Assembly: GCA_038025085.1 (NCBI GenBank)
Contig: CM076142.1
Span: 30,027,001 to 30,091,000 of the forward strand
Direction of reading: 5' to 3'
Origin: Tetragonia tetragonoides
Taxonomy: Eukaryota; Streptophyta; Magnoliopsida; Caryophyllales; Aizoaceae
DNA length: 64,000 bases
Position numbers and translations under genes: made by a program. The notes under the pieces were generated by a model, which was not told where the DNA came from, ran no database searches, and saw only the letters and a program-made list of their open reading frames with translations. Shown here one piece after another: positions 36,436-49,227 of this stretch (position 1 is its first letter; every line of letters begins with the position of its first letter).

Positions 36436-36844
36436 AAAAAAAGGGTTCGTACTAATAGTAAAGTTTAAGAAAGCATGCAAATCTATCCATATTCGACTGA
36501 ACGATTTCGCCATCATCTATAATTATTATTTTTTGTTTATTGTAATTTTTAGGGCTAACTTTACCTTTACCACAAGTTATGCACATGGCCTTTGAATTAT
36601 CCGAGACAACCGTGGTCCCATGTTTTACCATCCAATCAGCTGCCCAATTTACTTCAGTCATGAAATTTATGTTGAATGCTATCATGATCCGTCTTTTAAG
36701 GCAATTGTCTTATATCCATTGTTAGGAATAATATTGTCCATAGAATTCTGCTATAACCTTGGAATACCTGCATAACAATTTTGTTATTAATTTGGTGCAG
36801 ATTCTAATTCCTATTGCGAGTTTTTTTTTCTAACTCTCACCCTA

Positions 36845-37725
36845 TTTATAGACTATTTTATACGAAATTGCTTAACGTGAATCTTATTTTACTAAATGCA
36901 AATATTTTTATTTTAATACTATCCAAAGTACCCTTTTATTTGCAAAACAACTTCATTCTCCTTATTGCGTTTCCTCTCTAGTTTTCCTAGAAATCTAAAT
37001 TACACCATGGATGATTCCTTTAACCGAGACAATGTTTTGACAAGATTAATGATCAGCAACCATTAGAATTAGATGTTTTAAAACTTTAAGTTACGGTTTG
37101 TGGGTAAGGTGTCAGCATCTAGTTGGGTTGTCGGCAACTGGGGTTGGGGCATGCTGGTTGGGGCGTGGTGGCTGGAAGGCGTGGTTCGTCAAAGCTCTAC
37201 CGGAAAACATTAGCACAAAAACCCAACAAACTATTATTCTCACTTGATGTAATTCCCACCAAGAAAGTACCTTTAGCCTTTGCACAAGGGGCTAATCTAA
37301 TAAGCTCCTCACTACTTCCTGATTTGCTGAAAAACACAATGACATCATTTTTTGATAAAATGCCAATGTCTCCATGAAGAGCATCAACAGGAGAGAGAAA
37401 CCCAGATCTGATTCCTAAAGATATTAAGGTTTGTGAGATTTTTTGGGGCTGAGGATCGGAGCGCTGCCTCGGAGGACCACCACCAATTCCCCGCCGTTGC
37501 CCACAAATGGGGGTTGGCCAGTTGGGTGGGTCAACGACTGACAGTCGTGGCAGGGGGAGGAGGGTCGACGGCAAAGTCTCAGTTTTAGGTTTCAGTTTTT
37601 CTAGGTAATTGATAGAGAGAGAGGATGGAGAAGAGGGAAAAACTAGCTAGGGGTATGGTTGGAAAATAAATTTGCGTTTAGTAATTTGAAGATTTACGTT
37701 TAGCAATCCCTATTTTATATCAGGC
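36845..37725. mobile_element. TIR element carrying a host gene fragment (Pack-TIR/Pack-MULE-like)
   Basis: The left arm at about 36848-36915 (ATTGCTTAACGTGAATCTT...TTACTAAATGCAAAT) is matched in inverted order at about 37665-37725. There the minus strand reads ATTGCTAAACGTAAATCTTC...TTACTAAACGCAAAT. Between the arms lies a GC-rich region with part of an arabinose-5-phosphate isomerase gene. Outer termini and TSD were not resolved. Confidence 0.6.
37197..37442 (-). pseudogene. Arabinose-5-phosphate isomerase (KdsD/SETH3-like) fragment
   Basis: The minus strand reads [20 protein letters not shown], then [20 protein letters not shown], then [10 protein letters not shown]...[11 protein letters not shown]. 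This is the sugar-isomerase (SIS) domain core of plant arabinose-5-phosphate isomerase, including the SKSG phosphosugar-binding motif. The enzyme converts ribulose-5-phosphate to arabinose-5-phosphate for Kdo synthesis (pectin RG-II). Only about 65 residues of a protein of over 300 are present. The upstream in-frame sequence (P/G/R-rich) is unrelated and the downstream end degenerates. CBS domains are missing. It lies inside inverted arms at 36.85 and 37.7 kb, so a transposon-captured fragment is the best reading. Confidence 0.75.
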
Positions 37726-38127
37726 CATAATGCAAAACCCATTGTATTTTGTTTTCTCCACTTGGAGATTTTCCGTGTGAAATGATAATTTTGTCCTACA
37801 AAGAACTACTGTCATCCATTTTCACTCACATTTTTAGGGCTGTGTGCTTATATGTCATTTTAAATATTCAAACACCTAACAAATAATTTAATGAACGAAA
37901 CCATTCCAAATAACAACCATGACAAACTTGTTAAATTAGCTTACATCAAACAACTAATTGTCAAACATGATTTTAGTGAAACGGATGCACTACATTATTA
38001 CTCCTTCCGTTCCTTTTTCTTCTTTTCATTAGACTTTCTGAGATCAAAGTTCACAAATATTGAACATAAAATTATGAGAAAATATAAATATTTACAAAGT
38101 AATAATACTCTTATTAGATTCATTTTA

Positions 38128-38905
38128 GGAAAAATTTCACTTAGGTGCTCTGAGGTTTTAAGTATTATTTTTTTAGGTGTTCTGAGATTTGAATAATTTC
38201 ACTTGGTTGACACTACGTTTTGCAAAGAATTTCACATAGGTGACACTAGATAACGGTGTTAACTATCCGTTAAATTATAGATCTAATTGTAGTAATTAAT
38301 GTTAGTAAACTAACCCATTATTTTTTCTTTTCTTTCTTAAGGTAACTAACCAGTCAATTCCTGTAACTCAATTGCCCCCAAAATCATTTGACCCCACGTC
38401 ACCCATAATTTTCCACAAAATATCTCACTTTTGGAACCTTTCTTTTCTGTTACAATTCATTTCATTCAAAATAGTGACAAGCAGGTCTTTTTCTTGCCAC
38501 TTTTCTAAATTTTTTTGCATGTGTTTTCTCACAATTTCTGGGTGAAGTAAGCATATTAACTTTGAAAATTTTCTGGTGTTTTTTTGAGAATTGTTTGGGG
38601 GATTTTTAAGAATTTTTTTTTCGGAAATCTGGTTTTTCATAAATCAATTGTTGCAAAAATAAATAAATAAAATTAATTCATAGTTTAGCACGTCAATCAA
38701 TGTTAATCGGGATCATCAAAGATAATCACCCTTCACACTTCATCAAAAGTTAACGGAAAGTTAACGGAATTTAGCCTTCATCATCACTTGTCACCTATGT
38801 AAAATTATTTACCAAACCTCATGTCACCTAAGTGAAATTATTCAAAGCTCAGAACACCTAAAAAATAATACGCAAAACCTCAGAGCACCTAAATGAAATT
38901 TTTCC
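38128..38905. mobile_element. MULE-type non-autonomous element, 778 bp
   Basis: Inverted repeats of about 130 bp start GGAAAAATTTCACTTAGGTG and, inverted, GGAAAAATTTCATTTAGGTG. They are flanked by the exact 9-bp duplication TTCATTTTA (38119-38127 and 38906-38914). No transposase is present. Confidence 0.93.
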
Positions 38906-38934
38906 TTCATTTTAACTAATATGTTTAAAATATA

Positions 38935-39187
38935 CTCCCTCCGTCTCAAAAAACCTGAAACATTGCTTTTGAAGGTCAAACTTAACAAACTTTGACCATT
39001 AATTTATGAAAATATATAAAGATCCACATTATGAAAATACTTTTGTTAGATTCATTTTTAAAAGTACTTTCCAAAAATCGTATTGTTATAATTTTTATAT
39101 TCATATAATTATAGTTATTTACGGTCAAAATGGTATCTTGGAGACCGATAAAAAACAAAGGTTCGAATTTTTTGGAGACGGAAGAAG
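38935..39187. mobile_element. Stowaway MITE, 253 bp
   Basis: Termini CTCCCTCCGTCTC and ...GGAGACGGAAGAAG sit between TA dinucleotides (38933-38934 and 39188-39189). The small size, Tc1/mariner terminal consensus and AT-rich interior are typical. Confidence 0.88.
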
Positions 39188-39372
39188 TATTATTTTAATA
39201 ATTTTATAGTTATAAAATTATAATTATATATGGTAATGCCGTTTTAGAGATCGTAAAAAGTCAAAAAAAAAAAAAAATAAGAATCGGAGTATATTAAACT
39301 GTGCAAGTAAAATGAAAAGAGTGAAAATACCTATAACGGAGTAATTTTCCAGAGCATTTTAAATGGGGCCAT

Positions 39373-39520
39373 AGCCCATAACCGCAGAACACATTGTATT
39401 CTTTTTTTTTTTTCCGGCTCATTCATAAATCATAACGCAAGCCCATAACCTTTTTACCGGTCCACTCCCAAAAAACCAAAGCCCTAATTTCCCCATACAT
39501 ATATAGTACTTAAAACCCTA
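39373..39520 (+). promoter_or_regulatory. RPL22 promoter: two site-II motifs and a telo box
   Basis: AGCCCAT (site II, TGGGCY reversed) occurs at 39373-39379 and 39440-39446. AAACCCTA (telo box) is at 39513-39520, with a TATA-like ACATATATAGTA just upstream. Site II plus telo box is the established signature of plant ribosomal-protein promoters. A pyrimidine-rich leader (CTTCTCCTTTT, 39528 on) follows. Confidence 0.7.
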
Positions 39521-39573
39521 GCTTAACCTTCTCCTTTTATCACTCTCATTTCTGGCCGTCTCTCAACCCCTCA

Positions 39574-39691
39574 TCCCCCTCCGGTAAGTCCATTCTCTCT
39601 CCTCTCTCTCTCTCTCCTTCTTCCTCCATTCTTATACATATCCTTCTGTCTCCGTAACTTCACCACTCACTGCATTTGTTAATTATTTCAG
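39574..39691 (+). other. RPL22 5'-UTR intron (predicted)
   Basis: A donor GGTAAGTCC near 39582 and acceptor ATTATTTCAG ending at 39691 bracket a pyrimidine-rich intron of about 110 bp upstream of the ATG at 39708. Leader introns are common in plant ribosomal-protein genes. Inferred from splice sites only. Confidence 0.65.
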
Positions 39692-39707
39692 ATCTTAGAG
39701 AGCAAAA

Positions 39708-41799
<2,092 letters not shown>

Positions 41800-42300
41800 A
41801 CACCAAAGGAATTTTGTTAATGGTGATTACATCGACATTATCTTTTTGTTTCATTTTAGATTGTAATGTGTTTTGACATCTTATCACTTGGGATATTATT
41901 CCAAGAGTGTTTTTTGTTATTGCTTAGAACAACTTTTAGTTTGCCTGGCCTGTCTTCAATATTAGCCCCGTGCATTCAAAACGTATACATTTCCCGGCTT
42001 TCAGCATTATCTCCATTTTTTCTTATGCTTTTGGGATTCACCACCCAGGATTATTGTTATGTTTGATCAAATCATCCACAATGGTTTTGTGCATTCGTAT
42101 GTCACAATGTTTAGCAAACTATAAGGAGAATTGACCATTTACGTAACAGCTAAAGCATTTTGCAAACCAACCAATTTGAGTGTGTACCGCTCATGAACTT
42201 GTTCTGAGCCCAATTTCTTTGTTTGTATAGTTGTAGAATATATAGTTGTAGAATGACTATTGAAACTGTAGGAAATCTGTGTCCTCAGTTTGTCTTCCCT
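41800..42300. other. RPL22 3' UTR and downstream flank
   Basis: T-rich sequence after the stop, with AATAAT/AATGTG-type signals but no clear polyadenylation site. No other gene is seen. Confidence 0.4.
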
Positions 42301-42322
42301 TTCTTCCTTCCAGTAGTGAAAC

Positions 42323-42432
42323 GTTTGTGCATAGGGTATTCATCAGTCACAGCAAAAAGAGACGTACCATGAAAAATTGTAATGTTTGTGCATAGGAATT
42401 CATCAGTCGCACCAAAAAAAGACGTACCGTGA
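42323..42432. repeat. 58-bp tandem duplication
   Basis: GTTTGTGCATAGG...TTCATCAGTC...AAAAAGACGTACC...TGAAA occurs twice in succession (about 42323-42372 and 42383-42432) with small differences. Confidence 0.75.
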
Positions 42433-42599
42433 AATTTTTTTCTCCATCTAAATAAAAATTGGCCCAAATTCTTCTCCATCTAAAATAAAATTGCGGCCAC
42501 GAATCACCATTTCTGCTCGTTGGTAACATTTTTAATCCGTCAGTGAAGCTGTCAACAACTCGGATCGAGAGTTGGATCACTATTGATTGCTTGCTATGC

Positions 42600-43185
42600 T
42601 CTAGATTAGCCTCATTAACGTCACCTCCATAGATTTTGCAATGTAGCTGGCTATGAAACGACTTTGTCGATGTCGTGAGTCTGGAAGAGGCCAGAGGTTT
42701 AAAAGATGAGGACCCAGTTTAAGATTGAAAAAGAATATTGAGTGGAGAGAGAAGCTTTGAGATTTGGAGAACAAGCTTACAAGAAGTGTGTACGTGAGTT
42801 GGGGTTAGGGCGGAGGGGAGTCACGAGTTTGGGGGCTTAGGCGTCGCTTGGTTGGTGCTTTATGGTCATCAACTATCGGTTTGGAATGAGACAACCCGAT
42901 TTCCCCTTTTTGCTTCATGATTTTGAAATTTCACATCCATACTCGAAATTGGTTGGGTTTTGTTTCCTCATACCCCATCTCCACCATGGGTTTGAACTTC
43001 CGGTATGAGGTATGTAGTCGTTTGGTCATAATCTTTCATAATTGCGGACTAGGGGAGAAAAAAATAGGACGGTGGCGGCGAAACAATGCCAGTGCACTTG
43101 GGACTTGGGAGCGCAGTGCAAAAAACACTGGGCTGAGGACTAAAAGAATTGTTCTTGAGGAGGTTTAGGTTGGGCAAGTGCAAGT
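42600..43185. other. Intergenic, nothing recognised
   Basis: Somewhat GC-richer than the neighbours but no conserved frame was recognised. Confidence 0.35.
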
Positions 43186-43189
43186 TTCT

Positions 43190-43190
43190 T

Positions 43191-43221
<31 letters not shown>

Positions 43222-43455
43222 GTTTTTGTTTTTTTGGCTACAAGGATGCATGCAATAGCCCGTAAATCACACACTTCGGGCAAGTCAACCTATCTTTGAT
43301 GAGCCAACGGGCTCAAGTAGAGGAGGAGTCCCTCCCTACAAAGAAAGGTAGATGAGATTTTATTATTTTCCCTACATGAAAATTTGAACCCCTAACCATT
43401 GGATTGTGAGAGTGAAGCCTACTTAAACTCCCACCTCATCCTCGGTACGCTAAAA
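43190..43455 (-). mobile_element. SINE (tRNA-derived), minus strand
   Basis: A poly-T tract at 43191-43221 is the poly(A) tail of a minus-strand retroposon of about 230 bp. Its 5' part contains GGTGGGAGTTTAAGTAGG (A-box region) and GGGGTTCAAATTTTC (B-box-like), spaced as in plant SINEs. No TSD was found. Confidence 0.5.
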
Positions 43456-43701
43456 GAAATGTTTGGATTTTCCCTACAAGAAATGTTTCTATGTACGCTA
43501 AAGATATAAAAAATCCCGACTTGTTAAGGTGGGATCGAAATAAAATGTGATTTTTTAAAATTAAAAACATGGGTGTGATTTTTTAAAATTAAAAACATGG
43601 GTGTGATTAACTGCTTATGCAAGTTGCAACCAAACATTAAGAACGAATTCGGAGTTCAAAGTCCATACCCCCTTAACTCCATTCCTAATTTCAAGCCTAT
43701 A

Positions 43702-43806
43702 ATATCCTATGTGGACTTAGTTTACGGTGGACCAATAATCAAATCTTTTTCAAAAATACCTCCACGGTCAACTAAGTTCACACAAGACGAGCTGTTCCAA
43801 GCCTGT
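43702..43806. mobile_element. CTTGTGTGGACTTAG-family TIR element, short copy
   Basis: Ends TATGTGGACTTAGTTTACGG and, on the right, GTCAACTAAGTTCACACAAG are inverted. The body is like 45054-45195. Confidence 0.65.
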
Positions 43807-43837
43807 ACCATTATTTAAACCAAAACGCCACCTTAAA

Positions 43838-44135
43838 ACTTGTGTGGACTTAGTCCATGGTGGACCAATATTTGGAGTCACCCCCTACTTCACATGGAGC
43901 CACCTCTCTCTAAAAGTGGAGCCACCCCTACTTTACCTAGAGTCACCCCTCAAATCTATACTAGGTACCACCCCTACTTCACATGGAGTCACTCTTTACT
44001 TTACCTGGAGCCACCTCCCTACTTTACTTGGAGCCACCCCTCTACTTTATATGGAGCCATTTCCCTACTTTATCTGGACCCACCCCTCAAAATTACTTGG
44101 TCTACGATGGACTAACTCCACACAAGACAAGCTGT
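43838..44135. mobile_element. CTTGTGTGGACTTAG-family TIR element with minisatellite
   Basis: Ends CTTGTGTGGACTTAGTCCAT and, inverted, CTTGTGTGGAGTTAGTCCAT enclose about ten degenerate copies of GGAGCCACCCCTACTTTACC. The unit is the reverse complement of that at 36140-36385. Confidence 0.75.
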
Positions 44136-44339
44136 AATTCTGGGTTGTTAATTTGAAGCCATATCTTTCTAGATTTTATACTATAGTATTCATAGTCCAT
44201 TATGTATTCAAACAATTACTCGTATGGCTTGGGTTCAATTGGCACCAGTGGGCTTCCGTCCAGAGCAGATGCCTCACGGGCTTGCACTACCAACCCAGCT
44301 GAAGCGGAGGCACAAGCCAGGTCAAGGGACCATTTTTAG

Positions 44340-44530
44340 TGATACAAACTTGCGTTGATTTAATCTATGGTGGATCAATACTTTATTGGGAGCCACTCCT
44401 CTAATAAGGAAACTATCCCATACTTTACCTGAAATCATCCCTTTAATAGTAGAGTCACCCCATACTTCACCTGAAGCCACCCCTCAAATTCACGTGTCAC
44501 CGTTGGACTAAGTCCACACAAGATATGTTG
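44340..44530. mobile_element. CTTGTGTGGACTTAG-family TIR element, diverged copy
   Basis: A degraded left end (CTTGCGTTGATTTAATCTAT) and an intact right end (GGACTAAGTCCACACAAGAT) flank about four minisatellite units. Confidence 0.6.
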
Positions 44531-45051
44531 TTTAGTAATGCTAAGATGGTGGTTGATAATCTCAGCCCTGGTCCCCTACCCTTAGAAGACCAAGATGCCT
44601 ATTTGACAGTCTCTATTGTTATAACAAAACCCTGTATTTGACGGTTTTCTTATAACTTTCGTTGATGTGAGAGCCATAATAATAATAAGTGATCACTATA
44701 TGTCTAAATAGTATCCCTATTTTAGTGTGACTTGGCCTCGCATAAGAATTTATTTTATTTTCGCATATTTATGTAAATTAATAAATGTGCCTAGAATGAA
44801 CAATGTTTTAGCATATTTCGTTACCTCGTAGGCACCCTCTACTAATTTTGTGGGTTTTCATGATCTTAGGGAGTTTCGATTTGAATAAAGGATTTAGGGG
44901 TATGTTTCTAATTTTAAGTTATCGCTATTACAACCACACAATCTTTGAACGAGCAAAATAACGAAATACATGTATTCATAATAGGCATTAACTAGTGAAA
45001 AGTCATTGATTTGGCCCATATTACACTGCTGTTGCTAAATAGGAGGGTATT

Positions 45052-45198
45052 ATGCAATATCTTGTGTGGACTGTTTACGGTGGACCAAATATCAAATCTT
45101 TTTAAAAAATATCTTTTATGTCCCTAAGATTTGGAGTATATCCTTGATTCGCTCTTTGGTTCACGGTAAACTAAGTCCACACAAGACGAGTCGTATTA
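45052..45198. mobile_element. CTTGTGTGGACTTAG-family TIR element, short copy
   Basis: The left end ATCTTGTGTGGACTGTTTAC and right end GGTAAACTAAGTCCACACAA are inverted. The interior matches 43702-43806 and 34888-35034. Confidence 0.7.
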
Positions 45199-47130
45199 TA
45201 TTATTATTGCTCAATTTTTTTCAAGTAGACCCCTCATTTGGGAAAATTTTTGTTAGCCATTGCTTCTACATAGAGCATGAATACGAATCAACAGACAATT
45301 TGTCATTTATTTCCGTGATAGATTATTTTGAATCTACCACTTTCTATCTTGGCATGTTTGAAATATTATTTTACATTCTATTTTGAAACACTTTATTCTC
45401 TATTCTCATACTTTAAATTAGAGTTAACTTGGAGAATTGCAATAATAATCTAGAGTTGGGTTTTTGGAGTGCTAAATCTTAAACTAATTAAGGTTTAGGT
45501 GAAGTTGCTCGTGTGTGATGTCTAATTTGGCTACAAAGTATATCATAAGTAGCTATTAAAATCACTATGAGGGTCATGCCGTTATGGTGTTTTTACTCCT
45601 ATTCAGGCTTTAGCTTAGTGGTTTCTCCCCTTAAAAAAGCTTTGTGTTTGTTTCATTCATTTCTTGTGCTTTGGTTGTGACCTAGAAATTGTTTAATCAT
45701 GAACTTGTTATTGTAAATTGTTTCCGAAGTGATAACTCTGAAAACACAGATTACAATTTGTCAAAAAGCGTTTGATTCAATTTAACTCCCTCTTAAATCA
45801 ATCACATGAACAACAATTTTTGTTTAGAATTTCTCCAACTTTTTTCCATTTCAAGAAGAAAATATGTTCTATAAACAACTACAAAACCCTACTTTTTAAA
45901 CTAGGGATCGTATTTGAACTAATAAAATTTTGAAACAATATCAGAATTAAAAATTTTGGAATTATTTCAAGTTCTTGAAACGACCATTCGAGCCGACGGT
46001 TCGTGAATGTATATGAACAATAAAAATCGAGAAATAAAGACTGAATACCGATTCCAAAATACATACTCTCACAGGGATCACGATTCAACGCATCATAAGT
46101 AGTAGATTGGCATCTCATTAAGGGTCCCAGTAATCGAAGTTCGTAATCAAACTGCATTCTAGCTTATAAATTATTTATGTATTCCCTAAAACAAGAAAAT
46201 TAGATTTTACAGGGATGACTTTGCCTTGTGGTCTCATGTGTATAACATATACGACTTGGTACAAGTGGTCCATTAGTGGAGCTGGCAGGGACTTGGTTAA
46301 CCTTGCTAGCTAGTTGCTAGACCCAAAATTCAAAAGAGGGCACCCTTTCATTGCCTGCATGGGGTAAGATTCTCTGTCCGTACATCTTAAAGATGGCATG
46401 CATTGACTTAGCTATAAGGATAAGGGAGAAACGAACACAAAACCATAAATTCATAATCCTGCCAATTAATCATAACATATATACTACTCAAATCAAATTA
46501 ATGAGCAATTAAATTAGTAATATAGCCTATTCTTTTCATCGTTTAATGCTGCATTTCGCTCTATTTCATTTCGCACCGTGTTATTTAGTGTTGTATTTTA
46601 TTCTTTGGCTTATTTTGTCTCACATTTTGCTCTATATCTACGTCGTACCATTCTATTCCATTTAGTGTTATTCGGATTCGGTTCCGTTGCTTCCCGCACC
46701 ATTCTAAATTAGACAAACGCTCAATAAACAAATCGAGGCGTGCAATGTGTCATATGCCACGCGGTAATAGAGCCGCCACCCTTTGGACCCTTTCTGCTCA
46801 AAATTGTTAAAATAAGAAACCCTTAGGAAAAACCATTGTGCTTGTCATGAAATGATTGCATGCTGAAGACACGTGGCTTACTGTGTGTGGCAGACCATGA
46901 CCTACAAAATGGTGTCACGTCTAATTTATTCAGAAGTTTTCAAGATAGAATTAATTCTTTTGACTTAAAAGAAAATGCATACACAAAGTCAATTATAATA
47001 AAACATCAACGGGTGTACGAGTACAAATTACTGAGTAACTACTAAGATAAAGCGTTTAGGAAAGTAATTTACAAGAATTCAAATTAGACGGTAAGTACAA
47101 ATTTTCCAAGTGCCTATACAAATTTGTGTG
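45199..47130. other. Intergenic, no gene recognised
   Basis: AT-rich, without recognised element ends. A 92-codon minus-strand frame at 46157-45879 is GC-richer than its surroundings and could be an organelle-derived insert, but I cannot name it. Confidence 0.35.
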
Positions 47131-47138
47131 GGGAGATA

Positions 47139-47887
47139 CAGTGGCGGAACCAGAAATTTTTTATTGGGGGGACCAAAATTAGCACTTTCGAGTCTATTGA
47201 AAATGACATGTCTTACAAGTGAGACAGTCTCATACAAAAGGTTAATTTATAATTTCTAAAGCTTGTACCGAAATCAATACCGTCAACTACAAAAAAAAAC
47301 TATTATTATAGCACAAAAACTTCTATAAGACGATTTTTTTGTAATTTTTGGTAAGACGGGGGTCACTTTTCAATAAAACAAGGGTCACTACTCACCATAA
47401 GTGTCCCCTACATTTCTAAAAAGTGACCTCATTTTTTTGTGAGTTGGTCTCATACAAGACTTACAAGACTTTCTTTATTGAGATAGTGTATTTATTGTGT
47501 ACAGAATTAGTTATCTTAACAAAGTTATTTTTGATTAGAAAAAAAGGGACGTAAAATTAGGGACAAATGAAAAATAATGGGCTGAAAGGGGAAAAAAATA
47601 GTTAGTTTAATTCAAAAAGTGAGTAAATTATATCAGCAACTACTTAGAGGGAGGAGGAGAAAATATAAAATCCAAAAAGAGGAGAAAATATAAAAACCAA
47701 AAAGAGGCGCCTGCCTAAGGATTTGATCCCCTGATCTGTGCGCACATTGATTGTCGCTGGCACTCCTACCGTCTGAGCTAACATTGATTCATGTTACCTA
47801 AATACCAGATATATACTATATAACTTTTCTAAATCATGGGGAGAGCGGGGGCATGGCCTCCACTGGTCCCCCCTAGCTCCGCCCCTG
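47139..47887. mobile_element. hAT-type MITE, 749 bp
   Basis: Termini CAGTGGCGGAACCAG and, inverted, CAGGGGCGGAGCTAG are flanked by an exact 8-bp duplication GGGAGATA (47131-47138 and 47888-47895). Termini resemble those of 34424-35316, so they are the same broad family. It contains a tRNA-like segment at 47715-47783. Confidence 0.92.
47715..47783 (-). other. tRNA-like relic inside the hAT MITE
   Basis: The minus strand reads GTTAGCTCAGACGGTAGGAG (A-box-like, matching TRGCNNAGYNGG) and, about 35 bases later, GGGGATCAAATCC (B-box-like GGTTCRANTCC). The spacing fits a class I tRNA with a long variable arm or a SINE head. The acceptor stem does not clearly pair. Confidence 0.4.
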
Positions 47888-47949
47888 GGGAGATAGTTAT
47901 CGTGATCGACAGTGGATACTCTTGGCGTGAACAAAAAATGTGCTAATAT

Positions 47950-48131
47950 ATATTGCACGAGCCCTTGAGGCATATGACACAGTGGTAACACATCACCAAT
48001 GTACAAAAGACACTTCGAGTTTGATTCCTGACTATTAAATCACACATCTTACGAATAAACTCCTGTACAAACAAGAACACATAATAGGGTTTATGGAGGT
48101 GCCCAAAAGAAACATAATTCCTTTTTAATAT
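47950..48131 (+). mobile_element. SINE-like element
   Basis: GACACAGTGGTAACACATC (A-box-like) and CGAGTTTGATTCCTGAC (B-box-like) are about 40 bp apart. A 3' part ending CATAATTCC plus a T-rich run follows. The 3' part recurs at 9711-9803. Confidence 0.5.
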
Positions 48132-48742
48132 ATTGCACGAGTCACTATTGATCGAGTTGAGGTGGTGATCAAATGGATATTGATGTACACGGAAACCACT
48201 ATCTTTATCGTAACAGTACTCTTCCTTATTTCAGCTAGCAAGAAGAAAATAATAAATTGACCAAATGTAACAAGTAGGCAAATAGCAGGATGATTATGAA
48301 AAAAAGTACTCCTCCTATTTCACTAAAATCCTTACACATTTAGAAGAACAAAATTGGGCACATAAGTTCTTAAATGCCCTTGTGTTCTTGAATTTGAACG
48401 GAAACAACCCTTGGGGTAAAGGGTGCATGGGAGAAAATCCGGGTGTCCAATATCAGTTCGGAACCAGTAATTTCGGAATTGAACCAATTAATTCCAATCG
48501 GGAATTGAGACTGGTTAGGTACTCAGCGCAAATCATCAATTCCAATTTCGGGTACGGAATTAATAAATATCCTAAACCAGAACCAAAATCGGAACAATAC
48601 TTTTCATTCAAAATCTAAATAGTTTAGAATTTCCACTACATTGTCGCCAGTAAGTAGCACTTAGCAAGCCGAACCAATTTATATTCAAGTACATTTCCTT
48701 CCAAAAAAAGTAGCATTATAGAAAGCAATAAGTAAGTTGTAA

Positions 48743-48978
48743 GGGCCCGTTCTCTTCAACTTTTTATGAAACATTCAGTAAATTTCAATTTAATTCAGTA
48801 AATTTCAATTCCATTCAGTAAAAAGAATTTCAACTTAGAAAAATTCAGTTCAGTTCACTAAAACGATTCAGTAAATATAAGTCTACTTTAGAAAAATTCG
48901 GTTCGGTTCAATAAGTTTCAATTTAGTTTAGTATTGTGTTGATAGGTTCAATAAAATGAAGGTGAAGAGTACAAAGAC
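48743..48978. mobile_element. Tourist-type MITE A, nested
   Basis: The left end GGGCCCGTTCTCTTCAACTT follows TAA (48740-48742). The right end, inverted, GTCTTTGTACTCTTCACCTT precedes TAA (48979-48981). The interior repeats TTCAGTAAATTTCAATT. Confidence 0.7.
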
Positions 48979-48981
48979 TAA

Positions 48982-49227
48982 GGGTATGTTCTCTTCCCCT
49001 TCTTTTTACTGAACTTATCTGCACAATATTGAACTGAACTGAAATTTACTGAACTGAACTAAATTTTTTTGAACTGAACTTATTTTTACTGAATCTACAA
49101 TTACAAAGAGTAAATTTGTTCTTTGGTTTACTGAACTCTACTGAATTTTTCTGAACTGAACTTGTTTTTACTGAAGTGAACTGAATTTTACTGAATACTT
49201 CAAGGAGAAGTTGAGGAGAACTGACCC
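48982..49227. mobile_element. Tourist-type MITE B, nested and adjoining A
   Basis: The left end GGGTATGTTCTCTTCCCCTT follows the shared TAA (48979-48981). The right end, inverted, GGGTCAGTTCTCCTCAACTT precedes TAA (49228-49230). The interior repeats ACTGAACTGAA. Confidence 0.8.

Larger units (their letters stand above)
38001..39289. mobile_element. Stowaway MITE interrupted by a MULE and by another Stowaway
   Basis: The left end CTCCTTCCGTTCC follows TA (37999-38000) and the right end ...GAATCGGAG precedes TA (39290-39291). Removing the MULE (38128-38905 plus one TSD) and the Stowaway at 38935-39187 leaves about 246 bp. This is co-linear with the 253-bp Stowaway 38935-39187 (shared TTAGATTCATTTT, ATAATTATA and GGTAATGCCGTTTTAGAGA-type order). 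Confidence 0.75.

Noticed and set aside
43840..44137. Two overlapping frames with repeated TWSHP/LYLEPP-like motifs
   Set aside because: They translate the tandem GGAGCCACCCCTACTTTACC minisatellite inside a TIR element. All frames stay open because of the repeat, not because of coding.
45879..46157. 92-codon minus-strand frame with unusual composition, perhaps organellar
   Set aside because: I could not match it to any plastid or mitochondrial gene from memory and no neighbouring organelle sequence is seen. Kept only as a remark in the intergenic entry.
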